Part shown: positions 52,642-60,742 of the stretch, piece after piece
How positions within the stretch are numbered: position 1 is the first letter of the stretch
Layout of the letters: each line of letters starts with the position of its first letter
Assembly: GCA_000803105.1 (NCBI GenBank)
Contig: JTDA01000016.1
Location: 44,985-108,984 of the forward strand
From: Coprobacter secundus
Lineage (GTDB): Bacteria; Bacteroidota; Bacteroidia; Bacteroidales; Coprobacteraceae
DNA: 64,000 nt
Direction: 5' to 3'
Position numbers and translations under genes: made by a program
The notes under the pieces: model-generated
Told to the model about the DNA's origin: nothing
The model's database searches: none
What the model saw: the letters and a program-made list of their open reading frames with translations, nothing else

Positions 52642-54915
52642 ATGTTACACAACTATCAAATTTATATCAAAGGTTTAGTACAAGGAGTGGGATTCAGACC
52701 ATTTATATACAAAATGGCATCAGAAATGGAACTCACAGGTTCGGTGTACAATACATCGGATGGTATTTATATTCTTATTCAAAGTTCTGAAACAAATAAA
52801 AATACATTCATTGACAAAATTATTACTAACAAACCGGCTATTGCAGAAATAGAGGAAATCTCTGTAAAAGAAACGAATAGAATAATTCCTGAAAATAATA
52901 AATTTTCTATCGTTACGAGTGACTTCGGCAATAACAGTATTACACGAATAAGTCCAGATATAGCTATCTGTAATGACTGCTTGAATGATGTAAAGAAACA
53001 AGTTCACAGATTACATTACCCTTTTATTAATTGTACTCACTGTGGTCCTCGTTTTTCAATTATAAAAAGCTTGCCATACGACAGAGACTCAACAACTATG
53101 AATAGTTTTAAAATGTGTCCTATATGCCAGACAGAGTACAATGATACAAAAGACAGAAGATTCCATGCGCAGCCAATAGCATGTAATACTTGCGGACCAG
53201 TATACCGAATGAAAAATTCACAGGGAATATATACTGAAGATTATAACACGATACTTTCCTCTATAAAAGAATGTATTATAAATGGAGGAATTGTGACTCT
53301 TAAAGGTATAGGTGGGTACAACTTAATTTGCAATGCCACTAATCCTAATGCCATAAAACGTCTTAGAAAAATCAAGATGCGCCCTCAAAAGCCTTTTGCT
53401 GTTATGTTTTATGATAAAAGTCAGGCAGAGAAATATGTTTTTATCAATAATGATGAACTTCAATTGCTGACATCTTGGAGACGACCGATTGTTTTGCTTC
53501 GTGAAAGGCAGAAAATTTGCAGTAACGGACTAAATGATGGATATAGAACTCTTGGGGTCATGTTACCATATATGTTAATTCATCATGACTTACTTGAAAG
53601 TAAAGAAATAGAGGCTATTGTTATCACCAGTGCCAATAGTGATGGAGAACCTATAATCACACAAAATAATGAAGCCAGATACAAATTTGAACAAACAACG
53701 GATTTAGTAATAGAATATAATAGAGATATATATAATCGAGAAGATGATTCTGTTACACATGTCATTTCGGGGAAAAGCAGAATTATACGTCGTTCTCGGG
53801 GATATGTCCCTGAGCCGATACGTTCTGATTTGCATGTAGAGGGTATTTTTGCTGTAGGAGCAGACCTAAATAATGCTTTTGCTATAGGGAAAAATAAAGA
53901 TATCATACTTAGCCAATATATTGGGAATATGCAAGAAAAGGAAAATCAAATATTTTTTGAGACATCAATGCTTCATTTTTTTCAAATATTCCGATTTTCA
54001 CCCGAACAAATTATTTGTGATTTGCATCCCGAATATTTCTCAACGGCAATCGCTACAAAATATTCGATACAACATAATGTTCCATTATTACATGTCCAGC
54101 ATCACCATGCCCATGCTGCTGCTGTAATGGCAGAATATAATTTAAATGAAGATGTCTTAGCCGTTTGTTTAGATGGTACCGGATATGGGGATGACGGTTG
54201 TAGTTGGGGTGGAGAAATAATTAAATGCAACTATACCAGTTACAACAGGTTGACTCATATCGAATATATGCCTTTGCCTGGAGGGAATGCTGTATCCAAG
54301 GAACCATGGAGAATGGTGATTTCATATCTGCATGATAAAAGTGGAATACGAACTTTATATCCTGATGATTTTATTGAAAGAATCGGTAAAAAGAAAATCA
54401 ACATTATCGAGATGATGATGGATAGAAATGTCCTATCGCCCCTATCATCAAGTGCCGGTCGTCTTTTTGATACGGTTTCGTCATTAATAGGTGTCTGTGA
54501 CATCAATACTTATCAATCTGAAGCAGCTATTAGACTTGAACAATTAGCAGACATTGAATGTAAAGAATTTTACCCAATCAATTGGAGTAACCCTTTAGAT
54601 TTTAAGAATTTGGTCAAGCGGATAGCAAAAGATTACCAACTTGGAGTACCGATCTCTGTTCTCTCTTCTCGCTTTCATAATACGTTAGTTTACAGTCTCA
54701 CACACACAATACATTATTTTTCCAAGAAAACTAATATCAACAAGATTATATTATCTGGAGGAGTTTTTCAAAACAAATTATTATCAAATCTGTTAATAAA
54801 ACAATTAACAGCAAAAAAATTGCATGTTTTTTTCCCGTCTAAAATACCTTGTAACGACGGCTCAATTGCAATAGGACAAATAGCTATTGCTGCAGCCTTA
54901 AAAAAAAATAAATAA
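52642..54915 (+). CDS. hypF: carbamoyltransferase HypF
   Basis: Activates carbamoyl phosphate and transfers the carbamoyl group to HypE for cyanide ligand synthesis. Domains in order: acylphosphatase (YIKGLVQGVGFRPFIYK, about 5-90); zinc-finger pairs (CNDCLNDV, CTHCGPRFS, CPICQTEYN, CNTCGPVY, about 105-190); YrdC-like nucleotide domain (about 200-385, RLRKIKMRPQKPFAVM); and a Kae1-like domain with VQHHHAHAAAVMAE and LDGTGYGDDG. I chose ATG 52642 (MLHNYQIYIKGLVQG), the canonical family start; an in-frame ATG at 52609 is possible. It begins the divergent arm of the locus. Confidence 0.96.
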   Translation: MLHNYQIYIKGLVQGVGFRPFIYKMASEMELTGSVYNTSDGIYILIQSSETNKNTFIDKIITNKPAIAEIEEISVKETNRIIPENNKFSIVTSDFGNNSITRISPDIAICNDCLNDVKKQVHRLHYPFINCTHCGPRFSIIKSLPYDRDSTTMNSFKMCPICQTEYNDTKDRRFHAQPIACNTCGPVYRMKNSQGIYTEDYNTILSSIKECIINGGIVTLKGIGGYNLICNATNPNAIKRLRKIKMRPQKPFAVMFYDKSQAEKYVFINNDELQLLTSWRRPIVLLRERQKICSNGLNDGYRTLGVMLPYMLIHHDLLESKEIEAIVITSANSDGEPIITQNNEARYKFEQTTDLVIEYNRDIYNREDDSVTHVISGKSRIIRRSRGYVPEPIRSDLHVEGIFAVGADLNNAFAIGKNKDIILSQYIGNMQEKENQIFFETSMLHFFQIFRFSPEQIICDLHPEYFSTAIATKYSIQHNVPLLHVQHHHAHAAAVMAEYNLNEDVLAVCLDGTGYGDDGCSWGGEIIKCNYTSYNRLTHIEYMPLPGGNAVSKEPWRMVISYLHDKSGIRTLYPDDFIERIGKKKINIIEMMMDRNVLSPLSSSAGRLFDTVSSLIGVCDINTYQSEAAIRLEQLADIECKEFYPINWSNPLDFKNLVKRIAKDYQLGVPISVLSSRFHNTLVYSLTHTIHYFSKKTNINKIILSGGVFQNKLLSNLLIKQLTAKKLHVFFPSKIPCNDGSIAIGQIAIAAALKKNK

Positions 54916-54919
54916 CTCT

Positions 54920-55261
54920 ATGCACGAATTATCTATAGCTCTCAGTATTGTCGAATTGGCAGCAAAAGAAGCGCATAAGGAAAATGCCAAAGAAGTAAAA
55001 GAGATAGAATTGGAAATTGGGGAAATGGCCGGAATCGATACAGAAGCTCTTTTATTTTCTTTACGCATTGCCATAAAACACAGTTTGCTTGAAAATGCCG
55101 AAATAAAATTGCACTTGATAAGTCCCATAGCTTATTGTTCCAAATGTCGTATAGAATTTGTTCCACAAAACAGATTTGAGCCTTGTCCTTTTTGTCACTC
55201 TTATGGTATTGAATTGAGACAGGGAAAAGAGCTCAGACTGAAATCTTTACTTATAGAATAA
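54920..55261 (+). CDS. hypA: hydrogenase nickel metallochaperone HypA
   Basis: Works with HypB in nickel delivery to the large subunit. The 113-residue product begins MHELSIALSIVELA, with the Ni-binding His2, and has the zinc site CSKCRIEF with CPFCHSYG. Gap to hypF is 4 bases. All family residues are present. Confidence 0.96.
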   Translation: MHELSIALSIVELAAKEAHKENAKEVKEIELEIGEMAGIDTEALLFSLRIAIKHSLLENAEIKLHLISPIAYCSKCRIEFVPQNRFEPCPFCHSYGIELRQGKELRLKSLLIE

Positions 55262-55285
55262 TAATTTTAAAAAGGAGAAAAAACA

Positions 55286-56032
55286 ATGTGTACAACTTGC
55301 GGATGTGATTATCACTCAAACATGGATCATGAAGAAATGCATAAGCATGGTATAGCCCACGAGCATCATCATGAGACTGGATATACAAGACAAAAGATAG
55401 AACAGGATATCTTATCTAAGAATAACTTAATAGCTGAAAGAAATAGAGGATATTTTGAAGCTAAAAATATTACATGCTTTAATATTGTAAGTTCTCCAGG
55501 TTCAGGAAAAACATCTTTTCTTGAAAAAACTATTGAACTTTTAAATAACAAGTATACAGTTTTTGTGATAGAAGGTGACCAACAAACGTCAAATGATACA
55601 AATCGAATAAAAGCCCTCAATGTTCCTTGTTTACAAATTAATACTGAAAACGGATGTCACCTAGATGCCAATATGATATACGAATCAGTCAAGAGTTTGG
55701 CTCCTGAAAATAATTCTATCCTATTCATAGAAAATGTAGGAAATTTAGTATGTCCGGCATTATTTGATTTAGGCGAACAAAAAAGAATTGTCTTGATTAG
55801 TGTTACTGAAGGGGATGATAAACCTTTAAAATACCCATATATGTTTGAAAGTGCAGATATATGTATAATTAACAAAATCGATCTTCTTCCTTACATAGAT
55901 AGTAAAATCGAGAGAATTAAAGATAATGCAAGAATAGTTAATCCAGATATGTTATTTTTCGAAATCTCTGCTACTAAAGGTTCAGGAATGGACAAATGGA
56001 TAAAATTGTTGGATAAACTAAAATCTGAATGA
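55286..56032 (+). CDS. hypB: hydrogenase nickel-insertion GTPase HypB
   Basis: G3E-family GTPase for nickel insertion. The 248-residue product has the N-terminal CTTCGC high-affinity nickel site and a histidine-rich stretch (HKHGIAHEHHHETGY), which suggests nickel storage as well as delivery. GTPase motifs: SSPGSGKTSFLEKT (P-loop), VIEGDQQTSNDTNRI, ENVGNLVCP (switch), and INKIDLLPY. An AGGAG lies upstream at good spacing. It is followed after 4 bases by a methyltransferase gene. Confidence 0.96.
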   Translation: MCTTCGCDYHSNMDHEEMHKHGIAHEHHHETGYTRQKIEQDILSKNNLIAERNRGYFEAKNITCFNIVSSPGSGKTSFLEKTIELLNNKYTVFVIEGDQQTSNDTNRIKALNVPCLQINTENGCHLDANMIYESVKSLAPENNSILFIENVGNLVCPALFDLGEQKRIVLISVTEGDDKPLKYPYMFESADICIINKIDLLPYIDSKIERIKDNARIVNPDMLFFEISATKGSGMDKWIKLLDKLKSE

Positions 56033-56036
56033 TAAA

Positions 56037-56627
56037 ATGGATATTAAAACTGACTTTTTTAACTCTGTAGCTTTTACATGGGATGAAATGTGTCATTATG
56101 ACGATAAAAAAATCCGTTTTTTATTACAATTATTAGAAATTTGTCCTAATGATTCTATTTTGGATGTTGGAACAGGAACAGGGGTTTTAATTCCTTATTT
56201 TAGGGAAGTAAACCCTTTAGGCAAAATTATTGCGATAGATAACTCTCCGAAAATGATTGAAGTTGCTCAAAAAAAATTTAGTCAAGAAAAATATACCCAA
56301 TTTTTAATATCAGATGTTGAACTGGATTGTATACACGAAACATTTAATCATATAGTGTTATATTCAGTATTTCCTCATATTGAAAATAAAATTGATACGA
56401 TATTAAAATTGATAAATAAAAATCTTAAAAAAGATGGAAAATTATTGATTGCACATTCAGACAGTCGTAATCGGTTAAATAATATGCATAAAAGAAAAAA
56501 TAAAAGTGTGTGTAATGATATTCTTATTGATGTACAAAAACAGGCAAATTTGTTTTCACAAGCAGGATTACATGTTAAAGATGCATTTGAAAATGAGGAG
56601 CTTTATTATCTTTTACTTACACAATAA
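56037..56627 (+). CDS. class I SAM-dependent methyltransferase in the hyp operon
   Basis: The 196-residue Rossmann methyltransferase has the SAM loop ILDVGTGTGVLIPYF, the acidic IIAIDNSPKMIEVAQ, and LISDVELDC. It follows hypB after 4 bases, so it is very likely expressed with the hydrogenase maturation genes. No known step of NiFe maturation needs such an enzyme. The start FFNSVAFTWDEMCHYDDKK resembles ubiE/Methyltransf_25-like small-molecule enzymes more than rRNA enzymes. The substrate is unknown; a link to hydrogenase, quinone or metal metabolism is inferred only from position. Confidence 0.8.
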   Translation: MDIKTDFFNSVAFTWDEMCHYDDKKIRFLLQLLEICPNDSILDVGTGTGVLIPYFREVNPLGKIIAIDNSPKMIEVAQKKFSQEKYTQFLISDVELDCIHETFNHIVLYSVFPHIENKIDTILKLINKNLKKDGKLLIAHSDSRNRLNNMHKRKNKSVCNDILIDVQKQANLFSQAGLHVKDAFENEELYYLLLTQ

Positions 56628-56694
56628 TAATAAATATGATTTTTTTGTAACTGTTTTGAAATACGGATGAAACCTTTATGTAGTTTATATTAAT

Positions 56695-56702
56695 TACTTT
56701 TG
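56695..56702 (+). promoter_or_regulatory. -7 promoter element for the OprP-type porin
   Basis: TACTTTTG fits TAnnTTTG, 33 bases before the ATG at 56736. Confidence 0.45.
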
Positions 56703-56735
56703 TTAAAAATATAAACCCAACTTAAATTAAAATTT

Positions 56736-58004
56736 ATGCTCAAACTAAAAACGACAATTGCCGCGGTGAGCCTTATTTGTTTTTTTTCAATTCCGTTGAC
56801 CTATTCTCAAAAAATAGGAGAAAAAAATAATCCGATTTGGAAAACACTATCCGAAAACAATGAAAGAGATATATCCGAACTTTTAAGGAATATGCCTAAT
56901 ATAGAAGTGGGAAAAGGTATAACGTTTATGCCTAAGAATGAAAGTTATAAAATGACTATGCGATTCAGAATGCAGAATATGGTAGGACTTTCCTTCAATG
57001 AACATTTTTCTTTAAACAAAACAGAAGCACAAGTAAAAAGGTTACGTTTAAGATTTGACGGTTATATATATTCTCCTAAACTTACATATACTATTCAGTT
57101 AGGATTTACCTCTTATGATGCTAAAGTATTGCCTAATGGAAATATGAATATTGTACGCGACGCCATGGTATATTATGTTCCGTCCTCAACTTGGAACATT
57201 GGATTCGGACAAACCAAAATAAAAGCCAATCGTGCTCGTGTTAATTCTTCCAGTGCATTACAATTTGTAGACCGCTCTATTGTCAATAGTGAATTTAATC
57301 TTGATCGGGATTTTGGATTTTTCGGAGAATATAATACAAAATTATTCTCAAATTTCAACTTTGGAGCAAAAGCTTCTATTACAATGGGAGAGGGGAGAAA
57401 CTGGAATACTTCCCAAAAAAGCGGGTTTGCTTATACCGGACGACTGGAGCTTTTTCCTTTAGGTCGTTTTAAGGGTTATGGAGAAGTGATTGAAGGTGAT
57501 TACGAACGTGAAGAAAAGATAAAAATATTTTTAGCCGGAACTTACAGCTATAACAATAGAGCTTTACGCTTACAAGGACAAAATGGAGCAATGATGCCTG
57601 ATAGTCAACATAGAAATATCTCTGCTTACTTTTTTGATTTTATATTGAAATATCGTGGATTTGCGTTTTATACCGATGTCATGGGACGAATTTGTAATAC
57701 TCCGACATTTAAAGATAGTGATGCATTTGTATATAGCGGAAAAGGTGTGAATCTTCAAACCAGTTATATATTCCCGTCAAATTGGGAAATAGCATTACGC
57801 AACTCGACATTATTACCCGACCATAGAATTCAAGATTTAGCCGGATATAAATTTAATAATCAATCAACTTTTGGAGTAACTAAATATTTAATAGGCCATA
57901 GCTTGAAAATTCAGGCAGATGCATCTTATAATTATAGAAAAAATCCTATAATAAATGGGTATAATAGATGGGAACTCCGATTCCAAATAGAACTAGGATT
58001 ATAA
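56736..58004 (+). CDS. OprP/OprO-type outer-membrane porin
   Basis: The 422-residue protein has a signal peptide (MLKLKTTIAAVSLICFFSIPLTYS) and then a beta-barrel of the phosphate-selective porin family: MTMRFRMQNMVGLSFN, VKRLRLRFDGYIYSPKLTYTIQLG, LDRDFGFFGEYNTKLFS, and a last strand ending RWELRFQIELGL with a hydrophobic final residue for BAM recognition. Single gene ending in a bidirectional terminator. Anion specificity is suggested by family only. Confidence 0.87.
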   Translation: MLKLKTTIAAVSLICFFSIPLTYSQKIGEKNNPIWKTLSENNERDISELLRNMPNIEVGKGITFMPKNESYKMTMRFRMQNMVGLSFNEHFSLNKTEAQVKRLRLRFDGYIYSPKLTYTIQLGFTSYDAKVLPNGNMNIVRDAMVYYVPSSTWNIGFGQTKIKANRARVNSSSALQFVDRSIVNSEFNLDRDFGFFGEYNTKLFSNFNFGAKASITMGEGRNWNTSQKSGFAYTGRLELFPLGRFKGYGEVIEGDYEREEKIKIFLAGTYSYNNRALRLQGQNGAMMPDSQHRNISAYFFDFILKYRGFAFYTDVMGRICNTPTFKDSDAFVYSGKGVNLQTSYIFPSNWEIALRNSTLLPDHRIQDLAGYKFNNQSTFGVTKYLIGHSLKIQADASYNYRKNPIINGYNRWELRFQIELGL

Positions 58005-58020
58005 ACATAAGTTAAGATAA

Positions 58021-58078
58021 AAATAAAGTAAGCGATTTTATACTCTAAAATAGAGCAAAAATCGCTTACTTTATTTTT
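58021..58078. terminator. bidirectional terminator between the porin and the GLUG protein gene
   Basis: AAATAAAGTAAGCGATTTT pairs with AAAATCGCTTACTTTATTT; a smaller inner hairpin (CTCTA and TAGAG) forms the loop. The AGTAAGCGAT core is shared with the terminator at 10470-10512. Confidence 0.85.
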
Positions 58079-58107
58079 CAAATCATTCGATTCTTACCTC
58101 TGACTCA

Positions 58108-60435
58108 TCACTTTTTTACAACTTTTATTATCTCGTTTTCTACCTTTACAAAATAAATACCGTTAGCCAAAGATGAAAGATCCAGCATTGACTTGTCCGA
58201 TTGCATTACTGTACGACCAGAAAAATCATAAACTGATACAATTGATGATAACGCTTTATTTGTAATAAAAATTTCACCTTCTGTAACAGTCGGATAAATA
58301 GACGGCTTATTTCCCTTTTCAGTCAGTACTCCGACAGGCTCACTCATTTCTAAATGTTTAGGCATTACTGCTGGTTGTTGTTCTGCTAAGACATTTTTCA
58401 ATATAGGCAGAGTATATTTTCTGTTCCCCATTATCCAAATTCCATCTTCATCGAAGTTCCAACCCAGGCTAAGGTAAGTAGCCACATCGTTCACCTCTTC
58501 TTTTGATTTGTTCAGGCCATTGTTATCTGCTATTTTTCCGGATAGAGTTTTTCCATCTACCAACATTCCTTCGAATGCGTAGTTATTTAAAGTGGTTTTG
58601 GCAGAATTTTTTATCCAACCAACAATGCGACCAGCTGACTTAGAAGAAAAAATTTCAGAATTTAATGCGATAGAATTTTTTATCGTATAATTTTCACTCT
58701 GATCATTAGTCCCTCCGACAAGACCACCGGCTGATTTATCATTATTGGTAGATTTGACAACACCTGTACTATAGCAATTCTCTACGTTTATACTACGATA
58801 TGCAGTTCCAACCAATCCTCCTGCGCCATCAGCACCTAATACTGTCGTATTTGCAACATAGCAATTGCGAATATTCACTGTAGTACTATTTGTAGATGTA
58901 TATCCGAGTATACCTCCGGCAGCCGAACTTTTAGCTTCAATTGTACCACCTGCTACAAAACATTCATCGATTGATATTTCCGCTGTTGTGTAAGGTGTGT
59001 GTCCCACAAATCCTCCGACATTATTATTCCCTTCAATTTTTTTATCATCTGGAATTATTATACCAGTTCTTTTTATCACACCTCCAGTTATACTTCCAAA
59101 AAGTCCGACATTATTTATGGCTGGTCTATCAATCCAAAGCCCATATATAATAAAACCATTTCCATCTAATGAACCACTAAATCCATTTATAGGTTCCCAA
59201 CCTTCTATTGGTGAATTTTCTGTGATCCAATTGGTTAAATCAATATTGTTTACTAACTTATAATGAGCTTCAGGATTATTTCGTATCTCATTCAATTCTG
59301 CTGCTGTAGTTATCAAATATGGATTATCTATATCACCAGGTTTACTTATATATAAATATTTTGGTGTTATTTGGGGTTGTTGTTCCATAGAGACATTTTT
59401 CAATACTGGTAAAGAATATTTTCCGTTACCCATTGCCCAAATTCCTTCTTTTGCATCAAAATTCCAGCCTAAGCTGGTGTAAATGGATATTTCATTTATT
59501 TCTTCTTTAGATTTGTCGAGGCCATTATTATCAGTAGCCTCTCCGGATAGAGTTTTACCATCCACCGACATTCCGTCAAAAGCGTAGTTATTGGAGAGCG
59601 TTGTTTTTGAACTATCCTTTATCCAACCAATAATACGACCCGCCGATTTTGACGATGCAATACTGGGATTCAATGCTATAGAATTTTTAATAGTATAGCT
59701 GTCTTTTGCATCGTTAAATCCTCCTGCAATTCCACCGGCAGCCTTATCGTTATTGGCAGATATTATGGTGTTGGTAGAATAGCAATTTTCTATGTTTATA
59801 TTACGATATGCTGTTCCGACAATTCCTCCGGTTCCATCAACACTTATCACGGTTGAATTTGCAGTATAACAATTACGTATATTTACTGTCACGCTGTTTG
59901 TAGATGTATATCCGAGTATACCTCCGGCAGCCTGGTCTTTCGACTCAATTGTACCCCCTGTTACAAAACATTCATCGATTGATATTTCCGTGGTGGTATA
60001 AGGAGTTTGGCCGACAAGGCCACCTACATATTTTTTTCCTACAATTTTCTTATTATCTGGAATTATTATGCCGATTCTTTTTATTATGGCTCCGGCAACA
60101 CTCCCAAAGAAGCCTATTTTTTCTGCCTCCGGTTTTTCAATCCAAAGTCCGGAAATAACGAAACCGTTACCGTCCAATACTCCTTTGAATTCATTAATCG
60201 GTTCCCAACCTTCCATTGGTGAATTTTCTGTAATCCAATCTGTCAAATCGATATTGTTCATCAGTTTGTAATGAGCGTCAAGATTATTGCGTATCTCATT
60301 CAATTCTGTTGCTGAAGTTATCAAATAAGGGCTGTCTTCATCCCCGTTTCCATTGCCACTGAAGGCATTCAGATTCATTGTAAAAATGCCTATATTTATC
60401 CAGGCAAACAACATTAAAAATAGACGTTTTCTCAT
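58108..60435 (-). CDS. secreted GLUG-repeat protein with type IX sorting tail, internally duplicated
   Basis: The 775-residue protein has an N-terminal signal (MRKRLFLMLFAWINIGIF), then two near-identical copies of a 336-residue module (about residues 31-366 and 367-702), then a C-terminal type IX secretion sorting domain (SIYPTVTEGEIFITNKALSS, VYDFSGRTVMQ, ANGIYFVKV, ending KVVKK). Each module starts SPYLITSATELNEIRNN or alike and contains GLUG motifs (YVGGLVGQTPYTTTEISI, GGIVGTAYRNINIENCYS). GLUG proteins form surface-exposed beta-helix-like folds; adhesion or glycan binding is possible. Same strand as the GH2 gene upstream, separated from its displaced tail by 79 bases. Confidence 0.88.
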   Translation of the reverse strand: MRKRLFLMLFAWINIGIFTMNLNAFSGNGNGDEDSPYLITSATELNEIRNNLDAHYKLMNNIDLTDWITENSPMEGWEPINEFKGVLDGNGFVISGLWIEKPEAEKIGFFGSVAGAIIKRIGIIIPDNKKIVGKKYVGGLVGQTPYTTTEISIDECFVTGGTIESKDQAAGGILGYTSTNSVTVNIRNCYTANSTVISVDGTGGIVGTAYRNINIENCYSTNTIISANNDKAAGGIAGGFNDAKDSYTIKNSIALNPSIASSKSAGRIIGWIKDSSKTTLSNNYAFDGMSVDGKTLSGEATDNNGLDKSKEEINEISIYTSLGWNFDAKEGIWAMGNGKYSLPVLKNVSMEQQPQITPKYLYISKPGDIDNPYLITTAAELNEIRNNPEAHYKLVNNIDLTNWITENSPIEGWEPINGFSGSLDGNGFIIYGLWIDRPAINNVGLFGSITGGVIKRTGIIIPDDKKIEGNNNVGGFVGHTPYTTAEISIDECFVAGGTIEAKSSAAGGILGYTSTNSTTVNIRNCYVANTTVLGADGAGGLVGTAYRSINVENCYSTGVVKSTNNDKSAGGLVGGTNDQSENYTIKNSIALNSEIFSSKSAGRIVGWIKNSAKTTLNNYAFEGMLVDGKTLSGKIADNNGLNKSKEEVNDVATYLSLGWNFDEDGIWIMGNRKYTLPILKNVLAEQQPAVMPKHLEMSEPVGVLTEKGNKPSIYPTVTEGEIFITNKALSSIVSVYDFSGRTVMQSDKSMLDLSSLANGIYFVKVENEIIKVVKK
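58330..59337 (-). repeat. tandem duplication unit 2 (1008 bases)
   Basis: Codes residues about 367-702 of the GLUG protein. Homologous positions recur exactly 1008 bases apart: for example GTATCTCATTCAATTCTG at 59283 and 60291, and TGTAGATGTATATCCGAGTA at 58891 and 59899. Confidence 0.85.
59338..60345 (-). repeat. tandem duplication unit 1 (1008 bases)
   Basis: Codes residues about 31-366 of the GLUG protein, the partner of the unit at 58330-59337. Long identical nucleotide stretches show a fairly recent duplication or ongoing homogenisation; substitutions cluster in the GLUG loops. Confidence 0.85.
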
Positions 60436-60514
60436 AATTTTATAATTTGTATTAATAGAGATATGATAATTTATATATAAATATAATATCTGTTTTTTCG
60501 CGTTTGAGATTAAA

Positions 60515-60742
60515 TTATTTTATCAAATACTTAACCGTTTTGTAATTTAATTGGGGTGTAGACAAACTAATCAGATAAAGTCCGCTGCCTAATTGGCAGG
60601 TATAACTATCACTAAATTGTTCTGAAACAATCGTGTGTCCGAGTAAATTTCTTATTTCTAATTTTACAGAATCTACTAAATCAATTGATTTGACAGTCAA
60701 TTCGTGACCCTGTTTTGTTATTTGAAATGGACTTTCTTTTTT
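60515..60742 (-). other. A AAA AAG heptamer and displaced type IX sorting tail of the GH2 enzyme (-1 frame)
   Basis: Codons AAA-AAA-AAG of the GH2 frame end at 60736 in an A8 run and contain A AAA AAG in phase (60742-60736). A -1 shift there continues with ESPFQITKQGHELTVKSIDL and 53 further residues, ending KTVKYLIK at the TAA at 60517-60515. The tail has the type IX pattern (strand, then LEIRNLLGHTIVSEQF, then LGSGLYLISL, then a basic end). Without the shift the enzyme lacks this tail. Loss of one A from a 9-base run would give the same picture. Confidence 0.65.

Noticed and set aside
58330..60345. Insertion sequence or composite element behind the 1008-base repeat
   Set aside because: The repeat is in frame inside one gene, with no transposase or terminal inverted repeats.
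60515..60700. Independent small gene of 61 residues downstream of the GH2 gene
   Set aside because: Its sequence is a type IX sorting tail with no signal peptide; it makes sense only as the continuation of the GH2 protein.
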